Below, piece by piece: positions 1-10,499 of a stretch of 64,000 nt of DNA (position 1 is the stretch's first letter; every line of letters starts with the position of its first letter). Source of the DNA: Saccopteryx bilineata. Its lineage: Eukaryota > Chordata > Mammalia > Chiroptera > Emballonuridae. The notes beneath the pieces were generated by a model. It was not told where the DNA came from. It saw only the letters and a list, made by a program, of their open reading frames with translations, and made no database searches. Location: NCBI RefSeq assembly GCF_036850765.1, contig NC_089490.1, forward strand, positions 291,258,982-291,322,981, written 5' to 3'. The position numbers were made by a program, and so were the translations under genes.

Positions 1-947
1 TCTTATTGATAAGTGATAAAACATATCACTCAATTAGGGCAAGATCACCAAGGACCTAGAGTCTACAAGAATATAAAGTTTATGGTGGCTTACCAAGAAC
101 CCAGTGCAGCTAAGTTACTACAGAGAGAGGAAGGAGAACACAGAGTAGATGTCTGTAGAATCAAGCTATGCTTCTAGACTTCAAATCAATTATAGTAGTG
201 AATGTTATAGCAGATATGATTGATGATTTATGTTTAAGATCTGCTTTTTTCCTTTTTCCCTTGCCTCCTTTAAATCTTACATGAAGATATCTTGTGTGAA
301 AGTATTTGATGGTGGCTAATATAGGTTACAAGAGGAATTAACATTACCTGGTGATGATATAGTAAATAATTGAACTTAGAGGGCCCCTTGTGTTGAAATC
401 ATAAATCCCTACCTTATTCTTGTGGTTTTCCTATACTAACAACTTGGAGATAGTCCCTTTAAACTACAACAAGTCTCCAAATAACACTGTTTTGTTAAAA
501 ATCTTTATTATAGCACTGATGAGATGCCATAGAAACTGAATTCTTGTTTATGTCAATTAGCTTATGGTAAAGCAGGTTTTGTCATATGCCATTCAACACA
601 GTTCCAAGACTTTCTCACAATTTTAAGTGAGGACTTTATGTATTTAAACAGGAGCTATCTATAGTATACCGTAAGTGTATATGTAGATTAGCTTTTTGAG
701 TTGTTTTCCTCATCATACTCAATGTATACATATCATGAACAAATTAGCATTACATTTCAAGCTAATTCAAACTACTAGTCATTTAAATGATAGACTTGGA
801 TTTGAGTTGTTGACTAATTTGCCTTATATAACAATTCCGGCTGATGCATTTTTCTGAATAAAATTTTGTCCAACTATTTATTAAATTAGTGTGTTAACAG
901 ATACATTAATAGTAACAAAAATAATTTGTGTAAAATATACAAATAGT
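1..947. other. unassigned AT-rich intergenic DNA
   Basis: I recognise no gene, RNA or repeat family here. Open frames are short and chance-like. It may hold decayed repeats too old to identify by eye. Confidence 0.5.
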
Positions 948-960
948 ACAAATTATACTT

Positions 961-1127
961 GCTTTTTTAGATTTTATTTATGTTTTAGATTCTATTTATT
1001 TATTTTACAGAGAAGGTGGGGAGGAACAGGAAGCATCAACTCCCACATGTGCCTTGACCAGGCAGCCCAGGGTTTTGAACCTGCAACTTCAGCGTTCTAG
1101 GTCGATACTTTCTTTATCCACTGCACC
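961..1127 (-). mobile_element. SINE-C (tRNA-derived), minus strand
   Basis: Read on the minus strand, this begins with a tRNA-like head (TGGTGCAGTGGATAAAG followed by a B-box-like GGTTCAAAACCC stretch) and runs into a CT-rich tail. The T-rich plus-strand left edge is its poly-A tail. It is bounded by a perfect 13-bp target duplication, ACAAATTATACTT, at 948-960 and 1128-1140. These direct repeats show LINE-mediated retroposition. The short open frame over it is an artefact. Confidence 0.88.
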
Positions 1128-1140
1128 ACAAATTATACTT

Positions 1141-1875
1141 TAATGTGTATTGATTTGTAAAGCTTTTTTGTTGCTGTATAGAACCAAGCATAAATAAAAC
1201 ACATGCAAAAGTTTTATTTTAGAAAAAATTTATCACATGAAAAATTATTTAAAAATCTGTGAACCTGTAATTAGACATATATGCAAAATGCTAAATTTAT
1301 TATACTATATGTATTTCAATAACTTTTATCAGTTAATGCTTTTAACTTTATTTTTCTCTCTCTCTGAAATACATTGAGAACTACTGCTTTTCTTGAATTG
1401 CAGTCTTAGCATGCATTAATCCCATAAAGAGTGGAAAGTTTGCTTAGCAAAGGAAGCTTTGTGCTGTCAGTCCTTGGTCATAGAATATAGTGATCATGTC
1501 TATCCTTATATGTAAACAGTGGAAGAACTAATCTTGAATTGGTGTATCAACACATTTCAATTCTGTTTCTAAATGATAAGTGGCCTTGAACAAAGAAAGG
1601 TATCTAAACCATCTTACACATTCTGCATAAATAAGAAATGACATTTAATGGGAATAAACTGCATGGAAGTGGGGCTCCTGGTAGAAGAGATTATTTTGAT
1701 TTATCATACTGGTGTGAGAATCAGTCAGATTCTTGCCAAACCTGATCTGCCATGTCAACTGCTTTGGGTATGTTCAAATATTTCTCTTTTCAAATCAATT
1801 AAGCTTGTCCCATATTGATACTATTAAAGAGCATCTTGAAACATTTTGAAGATTTAAGTGAAATCACAGATATTT
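1141..1875. other. unassigned AT-rich DNA
   Basis: No gene or repeat family is recognised. There is only a short CT run near 1357-1367. Confidence 0.5.
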
Positions 1876-1883
1876 TAAATGGA

Positions 1884-2062
1884 AATTATTTATTTATTTT
1901 TTATTATTTATACACTTTTAGAGAGAGGGAGAGAGGGAGGAAGGGGGAAGGGGAGATATGAGAAGCATCAACTCATAGTAGCTGCTTCTCATATATGCCT
2001 TGACCAGGCAAGCAACCTCAGTATTTCAGGTTGACTCTTTATCCATTGTGCCACCACAGGTC
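1884..2062 (-). mobile_element. SINE-C, minus strand
   Basis: A poly-T start, a GA-rich body and a right edge reading CCATTGTGCCACCACAGG identify an inverted SINE-C. An 8-bp target duplication TAAATGGA flanks it (1876-1883 and 2063-2070). The head is more decayed than in the copy at 961, so it is probably older. Confidence 0.82.
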
Positions 2063-2070
2063 TAAATGGA

Positions 2071-2421
2071 TTTTTAAATATATATTTTTTCTTGAAATAT
2101 TTAGGAACTCCTTATAGTAATCAGCATCTGAGTGAGAATATAATCCCCTTTATATATATTTTCTAATTGGAGAAACTCATTGACACTCAAGTGTTTTTTT
2201 TATCTTGATTTAGAATGTGAGCTTAATTCTGAGGAAAATAAAAAGAAATCTCAAATCTGTAGCCTTTCTGTATTTGGTATTTCAGAAAAGCTGTTCAAAA
2301 GCCCTAACTGTCAGGAACTGTGATGTGGACCTGCTCTTACTCACTGAAGTCACCGTTATGGATGGTCACCCAATTTCTTATCTCTTTATTTGATGAACAC
2401 TTTATTATCTTTGAAACTATA
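2071..2421. other. unassigned AT-rich DNA
   Basis: No gene or repeat family is recognised between the SINE and the palindromic element. Confidence 0.5.
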
Positions 2422-2485
2422 CTGTTCACATAAATTAGGGGATAAAATATGAAGCAATAAAATATCCCCTAATTTTTGTGAGCAG
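2422..2485. mobile_element. 64-bp palindromic MITE (Tc1/mariner-like)
   Basis: The two arms are near-perfect inverted repeats (CTGTTCACATAAATTAGGGG against CTGCTCACAAAAATTAGGGG on the other strand) separated by a spacer of about 18 bp. TA dinucleotides lie immediately outside at 2420-2421 and 2486-2487, as expected for a Tc1/mariner target duplication. The size and structure match minimal mariner derivatives of the MADE1 kind, though the sequence is a different family. Arm homology extends about four bases into the flanks. No coding capacity. Confidence 0.75.
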
Positions 2486-2490
2486 TATAG

Positions 2491-3620
2491 TGTAAGAATT
2501 TAGGTTAACAAGTACTGCCTTAAATTGAATTATACATATTAGACTCTTAAAGAGAAGTTCTCAGTAGGTATAAGGAGTATCACATGAAAAATTAAAAGGA
2601 AAAAGCCTTTAAACTCATGGTAGGTAGAAAAATATAAAAAAATACCTAGTTTAGGAAAACTATTATCCCATTAAAGAAAATTAGTTAAAACATGAAAAGA
2701 GAATTAGCTAAAATACTAAATAAAATCATTTATAAAATATAACAAATTTTATACATAATATAACATAAAATACAGTATGTGTTAACTTGAACATTCATTT
2801 TCCTACAAATCTTGTTAACATCATCATACAGTGTTCATATTGCAAGTAATTTTACTCTCATGCATAAAAACTCTACATGCATATTTATCAAGAAATATGA
2901 AACTTTTTATTAAGTTTAAGAAACTTTGATAAAGAATTTCTTGTCATATTTCCTAAGAAGCAAAGAAAAATAAAATTTATTCATATCATTTTGATGAAAA
3001 TTTCATGTTTTCACTTCTATTAGCTTAAATGTAAGGATTTGGAATTTTTAAAAAAGTCAAAATCAATGTAATATGAAAGCACTTACTGTTGGAGCTAATG
3101 GTGAAATCAATTTTATTGCATTGCCCATTGATAATGTTGTGACTATACTGAAATCATTCCTATGAGAATATCAATTGTCTGTTGTCTCAAAGTCTGTTGT
3201 CTCAAAATTAGAAAATGGAAAACATAATCAGTTCCTTAAAATGTTCTTAAAATTAAGGGTAAAAAAATGAATAAAATACAAAATGCATCTAGCAATGGTA
3301 TGAAAAGATGAAAGTTGCATTTATCATAATTTATAAAACTACAGAGGATCTAGCTTCGTATACTTTCTCCCTTGAACCCTGTCCTCTTTGTGAAGACTTT
3401 GTAGGAGCTATTTAATCACCTTGGCTTCCATTTTCAGATTCCTTCTTACTAACATTTAAAGCCATTATATATGAACAGGAATTTATAAATTTGTATTAGT
3501 TTGCTTTACTAGACATATATTATTACTTAAATGAGATAAAGACCCATTGCAAATACCTAATTTTCCAGCAATCTCATTTTTGTAGTAATTCAATAATCTC
3601 ATCAAATAAAATATTCTTTA
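2491..3620. other. unassigned AT-rich DNA
   Basis: No gene or repeat family is recognised. A local doublet (GTCTGTTGTCTCAAA, twice) lies near 3176-3206. Confidence 0.5.
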
Positions 3621-3634
3621 AACTTGAAATTCAA

Positions 3635-3981
3635 ACGCCTGACCAGGTGGTGGTGCAATAGATAAAGCATTGGACTGGGACACTGAGGACCCAGGTCCGA
3701 GACCCCGAGGTTGCCAGCTTGAGCACGGGCTCATCTGGCTTGAGCAAAATAAAAAATGCTCACCAGCTTGGACTCAAGGTCACTGGCTCGAGCAAGGGGT
3801 TCCTTGGTCTGCTTAAAAGGCCCGCAGTCAAGGTACATATGAGAGAGCAATCAAGGAACAACTAAGTTGTCGCAATGAAAAACTGATGATTGATGCTTCT
3901 CATCTCTCTCCGTTCCTGTCTGTCCCTATCTATCCCTCTCTCTGACTCTTTCTCTCTCTGTCCCTGTAAAGAAAAAACAAC
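3635..3981 (+). mobile_element. SINE-B (tRNA-derived), full length
   Basis: It starts GCCTGACCAGGTGGTGGTGCAATAG, a tRNA-like head with a degenerate A box. A B-box-like GGTCCGAGACC follows, then repeated 'gcttgagc' units, a GATTGATGCTTCTCATCTC segment, a CT-rich tail and an A-rich end. A perfect 14-bp target duplication AACTTGAAATTCAA flanks it (3621-3634, 3982-3995). It is the most complete SINE-B here and serves as a reference for the decayed inverted copies at 13.9, 16.0, 20.6 and 56.1 kb. Confidence 0.9.
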
Positions 3982-4236
3982 AACTTGAAATTCAATTATG
4001 AAATTATGAAAATGGTACATGTTCTGATTGCTTTAACTGTACAAGATTAGGAAGACCTGATAGATCAAAAATAGCCCTAGGCACACCAAGAGTAATTAAA
4101 TTTGGTCAGTGACTATTGTCAGCAACTATTTTCTTTCTTTGATAAAAACACAAAGAACATGCTTTATTCTTTATGATGATTCCTTAGGTTTGCTTACTAG
4201 CTATAATTTAACTTACGTTAAAAATCAGTGGGTGGG

Positions 4237-4622
4237 GCTCTGGCCGATTGGCTCAGTGGTAGAGCGTCGGCCTGGCGTGCGGGGGACCTGGGTTCGATTC
4301 CCAGCCAGGGCACATAGGAGAAGCGCCCATTTGCTTCTCCACCCCCCCTTCCTCTCTATCTCTCTCTTCCCCTCCCGCAGCCAAGGCTCCATTGGAGCAA
4401 AGATGGCCCGGGCTCTGGGGATGGCTCCTTGGCCTCTGCCCCAGGCGCTGGAGTGGCTCTGGTCACGGCAGAGCGACGCCCGGGAGGGGCAGAGCATCGC
4501 CCCCTGGTGGGCAGAGCGTCGCCCCTGATGGGCCTGCCGGGTGGATCCCTGTCGGGCGCATGCGGGAGTCTGTCTGACTGTCTCTCCCCATTTCCAGCTT
4601 CAGAAAAATACAAAAAAAAAAA
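4237..4622 (+). mobile_element. young SINE-A, full length, CTCF-like motif
   Basis: The tRNA-like head carries an intact A box (TGGCTCAGTGG) and B box (GGTTCGATTCC), so the internal Pol III promoter looks usable. The body follows the SINE-A order: CT-rich part, GATGGCCCGGG segment, tandem 'cagagcg' units, and a GAAAAATACA-poly-A tail. A 16-bp target duplication with one mismatch flanks it (4221-4236 and 4623-4638). The body contains CATCGCCCCCTGGTGGGC at 4495-4512, a minus-strand match to the CTCF core. Several overlapping open frames of 60-140 codons across it are shadows of its GC-rich body. Confidence 0.93.
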
Positions 4623-4805
4623 AAAATCAGCGGGTGGGTATTATTCAAATACATTCTAATTTAAAGCAGCAGATAACATCCAACATATTTTGTATAAATG
4701 GTAGCAATGTATTCAGCTCATTAAGATGAATAAAACACATATTTCTGACAGAATTTAAAGAGCTTATTTTTCTTATTTAGTATTCTAGGGATAATGAATT
4801 GTAAT

Positions 4806-5176
4806 TGTAGGGCCAAGGGTGGCCGCCGCCATCGTGGTCATTCACATGCAGGTTCTCATTAAATTCGGGCAGACTGTACGGCAGAGTCAGAGGATGGTGG
4901 GCCATTCTGTTCATTGGGTGTCTCACCAAGACAGGCAAGCTGCAAGAAAAGCCAAGGGAAAAGCAGAAAACCTGCTTTTCCCATGGAGGGCAAGGGATCA
5001 GGAAAGGGAGAAAGAAGAAATCCTCCTGCACCTCTCGGTGGTGGGGCAGAATCTCTATTCCAGTAAACATTAGCAAGGCAATGGCCCCTCCCAATAAAGA
5101 AGGCAACCTGCAACCTCACAGACCACTGCATTTGGTGTTGCCCAGCCCTCAATGGGAAACTATAAGCGAGCAAACA
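4806..5176 (+). mobile_element. solo LTR of an endogenous retrovirus, plus strand
   Basis: The segment starts TGTAGGGCC and ends GCAAACA, the TG...CA termini of an LTR. An AATAAA polyadenylation signal at 5093-5098 lies about 80 bp before the end, a usual R-U5 spacing. It is GC-richer than its flanks. No gag, pol or env sequence adjoins it, so I read it as a solo LTR left by recombination. I see no convincing 4-6 bp target duplication, so the ends are approximate. The overlapping open frames of 84-109 codons are not supported as genes. Confidence 0.6.
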
Positions 5177-5495
5177 CATATATCATATTTACAAACTTAT
5201 TTGACCAACAGTAATATAAGCAAAAAAAAAAAAATTAAATCAATGTTGAATAAATAAATATAATAATAGAACTGGTTGACCCTAAATAAAATAATGAAAT
5301 GCTAAAAATTATTTTTAATAAAATAGTTTCTACTTTGTGAGCCATTTCAAGCACTACCACCACCTTTTCTGTTCATTTGTCTATTATGGCCTGAGTCTTT
5401 CTTAAAAAAAAAATCATTTTTAATAAAGTGATTCACAAGAAGAGAATGTTTTAAATAGGTTTTTTTTTCTCAGTAAACATAAAAACAGGTATATG

Positions 5496-6230
5496 TAAGG
5501 TGACCAACTTTTTTACAATGAAAAGCAGGACAAAAATAAATTGAAGAAAACAATATTGTAAATAAAAGAAACATTTTATTCATTACAACAATACACTATA
5601 ATAGGATAAATGCATAATAAAACCATTTGTAATATTTTATATTGTAATTATACTTACATGCCTATTAATTTTTAATAATAATTGTACGAAAAATGTCCTC
5701 ATTTAGATACAAATATATCACATTCCATGCAATGGATTGACTCTGCATTGATTGAATATAAACATTTGCAGATTAGTCTTCCAATATCAAAAAGGAGGAC
5801 ATGTAGGAGTGTAAGATAGTTTTCCCTACCGAGAAGGAAGGAAGGGGCCGGAGCCACAAAGTGTGGAATAATAAAAGGATTTATTGAGTATAGTGCTCTT
5901 CCTGTCCAACGAGGACTTCTGGTCCAGGGGACAGAGACCAGAGGAGTCGCAAGTTGTGACCCAGGTGAGAGATATTTAAAGGGTCCCTAGGGTGGTCGAG
6001 TGAATATGACGTGGTGAAATCTCACTGGCTGACGAACGGTCAGCAATTTTCCAAAGGGCTCTTGGGAAGTTTCTTTTGGTGCACTTGGTTGTGGGCAGTC
6101 TCAGCCAAAGTTCGCGGGCCTGACCTTTCCCTATTATCCGACAACCTTACAAAGAGAACACTTTTTGAGGGAGGACAAAATTTACAAAAGAAGAACTGTC
6201 CTCCCTAAAGGAGGACAATTGGTGACCTTA
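5496..6230. mobile_element. non-autonomous DNA transposon split by an LTR
   Basis: The left end TAAGGTGACCAAC and the right end ATTGGTGACCTTA are inverted repeats matching at 11 of 13 positions. The motif GGAGGACA recurs near both sides of the internal LTR (around 5794 and 6174) and near the right end (6210). About 390 bp of the element is AT-rich with no coding capacity. The family is not recognised; hAT-like is a guess. A solo LTR (5810-6151) interrupts it, so the DNA element is the older of the two. Confidence 0.5.
5810..6151 (-). mobile_element. solo LTR of an endogenous retrovirus, minus strand
   Basis: The termini are TGTAAG on the plus strand and CTTACA at the right, so TG...CA applies in both readings. 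On the minus strand an AATAAA signal (complement of 5880-5885) lies 70 bp before the LTR 3' end, followed by a GC-rich U5. Flanking 5-mers AGGAG (5805-5809) and AAGAG (6152-6156) look like a 5-bp target duplication with one change. There is no internal retroviral sequence, so it is a solo LTR of 342 bp. It is unlike the LTR at 4806. Confidence 0.75.
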
Positions 6231-6231
6231 G

Positions 6232-6448
6232 GGTATATAGTGGTAATACATATAAGGTTCTATTTAACTGGGGCTTCTCCCTTTTCAGTAAATTTAATCA
6301 CATTTTATATAAAATGGAAGAACAAAAACTATAGTTGTTTTCTAAATGTATTATTTAACATATGTGTGCATTATAAGAATAAAGCTATTTACTAACGAAC
6401 TAAATATATGTTGGAATTAGATCAAGTTAAGAAGTATTAAAATTAAAA
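6232..6448. other. unassigned AT-rich DNA
   Basis: Nothing is recognised between the DNA transposon and the next SINE. Confidence 0.5.
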
Positions 6449-6458
6449 TAGGATTCAA

Positions 6459-6671
6459 GTCTGACCTTTGGTGGTGCAGTGGATAAAGTGTCAACCTGGA
6501 ATGCTGAGGTCTCTAGTTCAAAACCCAGGCTTGCTGGATGGAGGCACATGTGAGAAGTAAATACTAGGAGTTGATGCTTCCCGGTCTTCCCTTCCCCTTT
6601 CTTCTCTCTCTTTCTCTTTTCTCTTAAATAAATAAATAAAATCTTGAAAAAAAAGATAAAAGAAAATAAAG
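6459..6671 (+). mobile_element. SINE-C, plus strand
   Basis: A GTCTGACCTTTGGTGGTGCAG start, a TGGATAAAG A-box region and an AGTTCAAAACCC B-box-like stretch are followed by a GTTGATGCTTCC segment, a CT tail and an (AAAT)n/poly-A end. TAGGATTCAA at 6449-6458 and 6672-6681 is the target duplication. This is the clearest sense-strand SINE-C copy in the window. Confidence 0.88.
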
Positions 6672-6681
6672 TAGGATTCAA

Positions 6682-7277
6682 AACAAGTGGTTTCTCAAAC
6701 TGCATACAATTACGAAGTGATCAGTTTTCAAAAATTACATGCAATAAAATAATAAATTATTTATTATAAAAGATTAGTAGCATTCTTCTAATTTTTATAA
6801 TTGCAGATGAGTGTTTTATTGTAACATCAGTAAAATAAAGTAGGTTAGTTTTAGGCAGTATATTTAAGATGTAGGATATAAACATAAAAATATTTAATTT
6901 ACATGAATTCAGAACCTGGATTTGGTTTTGATGGCATTATGTTATCCAAATGCTTCTGCAGTTTCTACAGTGTTCTGCACCATTATATGCAGACATTTCA
7001 TTTCCATTCAATAATTTTGAGTCAATCTTCCAGGCATTTGATTCTCCCAGTGATAAATACTACTTTTCAAATTTAGCATAGCCAATAAACCTCAACAGTA
7101 TAATTAATATTGCAAATTCATTTATAATAATGTAAAATTTTACTGACTGCTAATAAGTGTCAGGTATTATTATACTAGCTATTTCAGAAGAGTATCATAG
7201 TTTAGAGATAAGGATTTTAAAGCTTATAGAGAGGTTTAGTTACATATATAACAATATGGCTTGCAAGTGGCAGAATC
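6682..7277. other. unassigned AT-rich DNA
   Basis: No gene or repeat family is recognised. Confidence 0.5.
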
Positions 7278-7295
7278 TGTAAACAGCATGTTTCT

Positions 7296-8197
7296 TTTTT
7301 TTTTTTAAATAAATTTTTATTAATGGTAATGGGATGACATTAATAAATCAGGGTACATATATTCAAAGAAAACATGTCTAGGTTATTTTGTCATTAAATT
7401 ATGTTGCGTACCCCTCGCCCAAAGTCAGATTGTCCTCCGCCACCCTCTATCTAGTTCTCTGTGCCCCTCCCCCTCCCCCTAACTCTCTCCCTCCCTCCCT
7501 CCCATGTCCTCCCTCCCCCCACCCCTGGTAACCACCACACTCTTGTCCATGTCTCTTAGTCTCATTTTTATGTTCCACCAATGTATGGAATCATGTAGTT
7601 CTTGTTTTTTTCTGATTTACTTATTTCACTCCTTATAATGTTATCAAGATCCCACCATTTTGCTGTAAATGATCTGATGTCATCATTTCTTATGGCTGAG
7701 TAGTATTCCATAGTGTATATGTGCCACATCTTCTTTATCCAGTCTTCTATTGAAGGGCTTTTTGGTTGTTTCCATGTCTTGGCCACTGTGAACAGTGCTG
7801 CAATGAACATGGGGCTACATGTGTCTTCACGTATCAATGTTTCTGAGGTTTTGGGGTATATACCCAGTAGAGGGATTGCTGGGTCATAAGGTAGTTCTAT
7901 TTGCAGTTTTTTGAGGAACCACCATACTTTCCTCCATAATGGTTGTACTACTTTACAGTCCCACCAACAGTGAATGAGGGTTCCTTTTTCTCCACAGCCT
8001 CTCCAACATTTGCTATTACCCGTCTTGTTGATAATAGCTAATCTAACAGGGGTGAGGTGGTATCTCATTGTAGTTTTGATTTGCATTTCTCTAATAACTA
8101 ATGAAGCTGAGCATCTTTTCATATATCTGTTGGCCATTTGTATCTCTTCCTGGGAGAAGTGTCTGTTCATGTCCTCTTCCCATTTTTTTATGGGATT
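7296..8197 (-). mobile_element. 5'-truncated LINE-1, minus strand
   Basis: This is the last 0.9 kb of an L1: plus-strand poly-T at 7296-7307, then 3' UTR, then the end of ORF2. An 18-bp perfect target duplication TGTAAACAGCATGTTTCT lies at 7278-7295 and 8198-8215. The 3' UTR contains a long pyrimidine run (about 7466-7524), the polypurine tract of L1 read from the other strand. The sequence resembles the L1 at 46985, so it comes from a related, fairly young subfamily. Confidence 0.95.
7568..8197 (-). pseudogene. L1 ORF2 C-terminal fragment
   Basis: The last roughly 210 residues of ORF2p are uninterrupted. They include the cysteine-rich motif C-x3-C-x7-H-x4-C ([18 protein letters not shown]) and the KVWWFLKKL and [12 protein letters not shown] stretches typical of the L1 C-terminus, ending before a normal stop. 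The open frame continues upstream past the target duplication to 8305, adding about 36 codons of flanking DNA. That host-L1 chimaera is accidental. There is no endonuclease or reverse transcriptase, so it cannot act. Confidence 0.9.
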
Positions 8198-8215
8198 TGT
8201 AAACAGCATGTTTCT

Positions 8216-10194
8216 AATAGACCTTTTCCTCATTATGCTTTGCTTTCTACCTATGTAATTCTCCTTATAACAAAGCCAGGAAAGTTCTCTAATATCTTGT
8301 CTCATTCTGTAGTATCATTATAATTCTATGTATGTTTTTTTACTTCAGTGCAATTTTTCTATGACTATAACAATTTTGAGTGGTGTTTGGATTTAACAAC
8401 TAAAGAAATACTTAAATTTGCCTGGTTTCTAATGGCTATATCTATATATCTATAGATATCTATATTTATCTCTCTAGATAGATAGAAAAGTCTCAGAATC
8501 ATTATTGTGGTAATGAATATAGGAACTTATTAATTTTTCTGTTAATATATTTTCAAAAAATAGGTTCAGAATTATTTTTATTGACTGAATCAGAATATAA
8601 CTTATCTTATTCTTATGTTTATTATTTGATATTTAATACTTAACTATTTAATAGACTATAACCAGTTGACTAATAGCATAATGCAAGCATAGCTATGCTA
8701 TTACCTTATATGCAGAGATCATTTTCACTCGTGTTTTGCAAATCACATATCATTACCATCTAATATGTTTTTACCCAAAAAGTTAAATTTTTTTAGAATA
8801 TTATTTAACTTGAAAGGTATTGTGTGAGCGAGTGATTTTACTAACCCCCCTCATAGTCTCAGAGAATCAACTAGAAGAAATATTACAATGGCTAACACTC
8901 CATTATTTCCAACAGTCCACATAATCCTCCTATCAAGTTTTTAAGAGCCCTGATGTGTTCCTTCTTGAATCATAATCCTCCTCATCTCACAGAGCATCTT
9001 GTAGCTGCTTAGCTTTTTGTCTCATCTGCTGGGACAAGCATTAGTGCTGCTAAGAACTTCATAAATGATTCTAGATTTTTTTTTTTAATAACAATAGAGG
9101 TTCAGAATTGCAAAAATTTGTCATTCGGTGGGTATCCTCTGGAAATGTAATGAACAAAAGGTGGCTGCTATCACTTAGCTACTCTATCAGGAATTATGTT
9201 TACTCTATCTGACAACTACAAAGACTTCTGAGAACAATTTTGTCTGGTTCCTTCTAATCACTAAGGACTCTGCTTCATTTTAAATGGAAAAGAAAAAGTG
9301 TTTTAAACATTTTCAAGTATTTTTCTGAAAAGCAAGCTCATCATTTTGCTGTATTATTGTTAGTTACTTTTTTCTACACTGTCTGAACATGTGGATTTAA
9401 AAAATACAATATGCAACATTTTATAGAGTCTATCAACTGCTTAGCCTTTGGATTACTAGATGGGTTTCATAATGTTTTTTCTGTTAAGATCCACACTCTT
9501 TCATGATGTTAGTTCATAAAATTGCTTCATTATACTATTTCACTTAAATTTTTTATTTATGTTATTATTAAATTGTAGTGGCTTTCATACACTACTTTAG
9601 ATGTAAGTTGTAGAAAGTGTTACCTAAGAAACATTTAAAACTCATATTTCTTGGTTTTCACCTCCTCCCATTACACCCCCCACACAGAATAGGCCAATTT
9701 AAAAATATTAAATATTTATTTTCCCAGAGACACTAGCTTTAAAGTATTTGTACAGCACATAAGAATAAAACTTAAGGCAATTATGTAAAGTGGTTATATA
9801 AAAACTCACTCCTTTTGCATTACTATGTGAGAAATAAATTACAGACTATTACAATTTAAAAGAAAGAAAGCACAATAATTGATTCTGGCAAAAAAAAAGC
9901 AGGAAATTTGAACAATATTTGCTGTTGTTTGTTTACTGAAAAACATGCTTTTTATTCTGTTGAAGCTAATATGATCTAAATGCATTGCAGTTGTGACCTA
10001 TTTGCATCCTGGATCAACATAAATGACAATAATACATTTAATATTAGATCAAGAAAAGCTAAGAGAATGTATGTTTACAATCTGCATTTTTATTTCAGTC
10101 TGTTTGTATTTTATATTTTAGGAAACATATTATTCAGTGTTGATTTTATTTCCTTTCTGAATTATTGTAAGTTAACCAAATATTTGTAACTATT
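8216..10194. other. unassigned AT-rich DNA with a small ATCT repeat
   Basis: No gene is recognised. An impure (ATCT)n/TA stretch lies at about 8433-8487. A short poly-T run is at 9076-9085. Confidence 0.5.
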
Positions 10195-10450
10195 CTTTTC
10201 TAAATTAAATTTATTGGGCTGACACTGGTTAATAAAAATAAATAGGTTTCAAGTGTAAAATTCTATGGTACATCATATATATATCGCATTGTGTTTACTA
10301 CCCAAAGTCTAGTCTCCTTCTGTCACCATACATTTCACCCCCTTTATGCTTTACTATCTCTCACCCCACCATTCCCTCTGGTTACCACCATATTGCTTTC
10401 TCTGTCTAACTCTGATGTGGCTATCTATTATGAATTTGTGTCTTGAATTT
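10195..10450 (-). mobile_element. old L1 3' end fragment, minus strand
   Basis: The plus strand reads AATTTATTGGGCTGACACTGG, then TAGGTTTCAAGTGTA, a CT-rich part and GGTTACCACCATA. This is the inverted 3' UTR layout shared with the fragments at 19137, 39797 and 42727. It is heavily diverged and 5'-truncated. Confidence 0.7.
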
Positions 10451-10499
10451 GGATTATATTTTCTAGTTCATTCTCATATTTAATTAATACATTTTAATT

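Noticed and set aside
4777..5179. Overlapping frames of 84-109 codons on both strands
   Set aside because: They fall within the solo LTR and show no domain or splice context.
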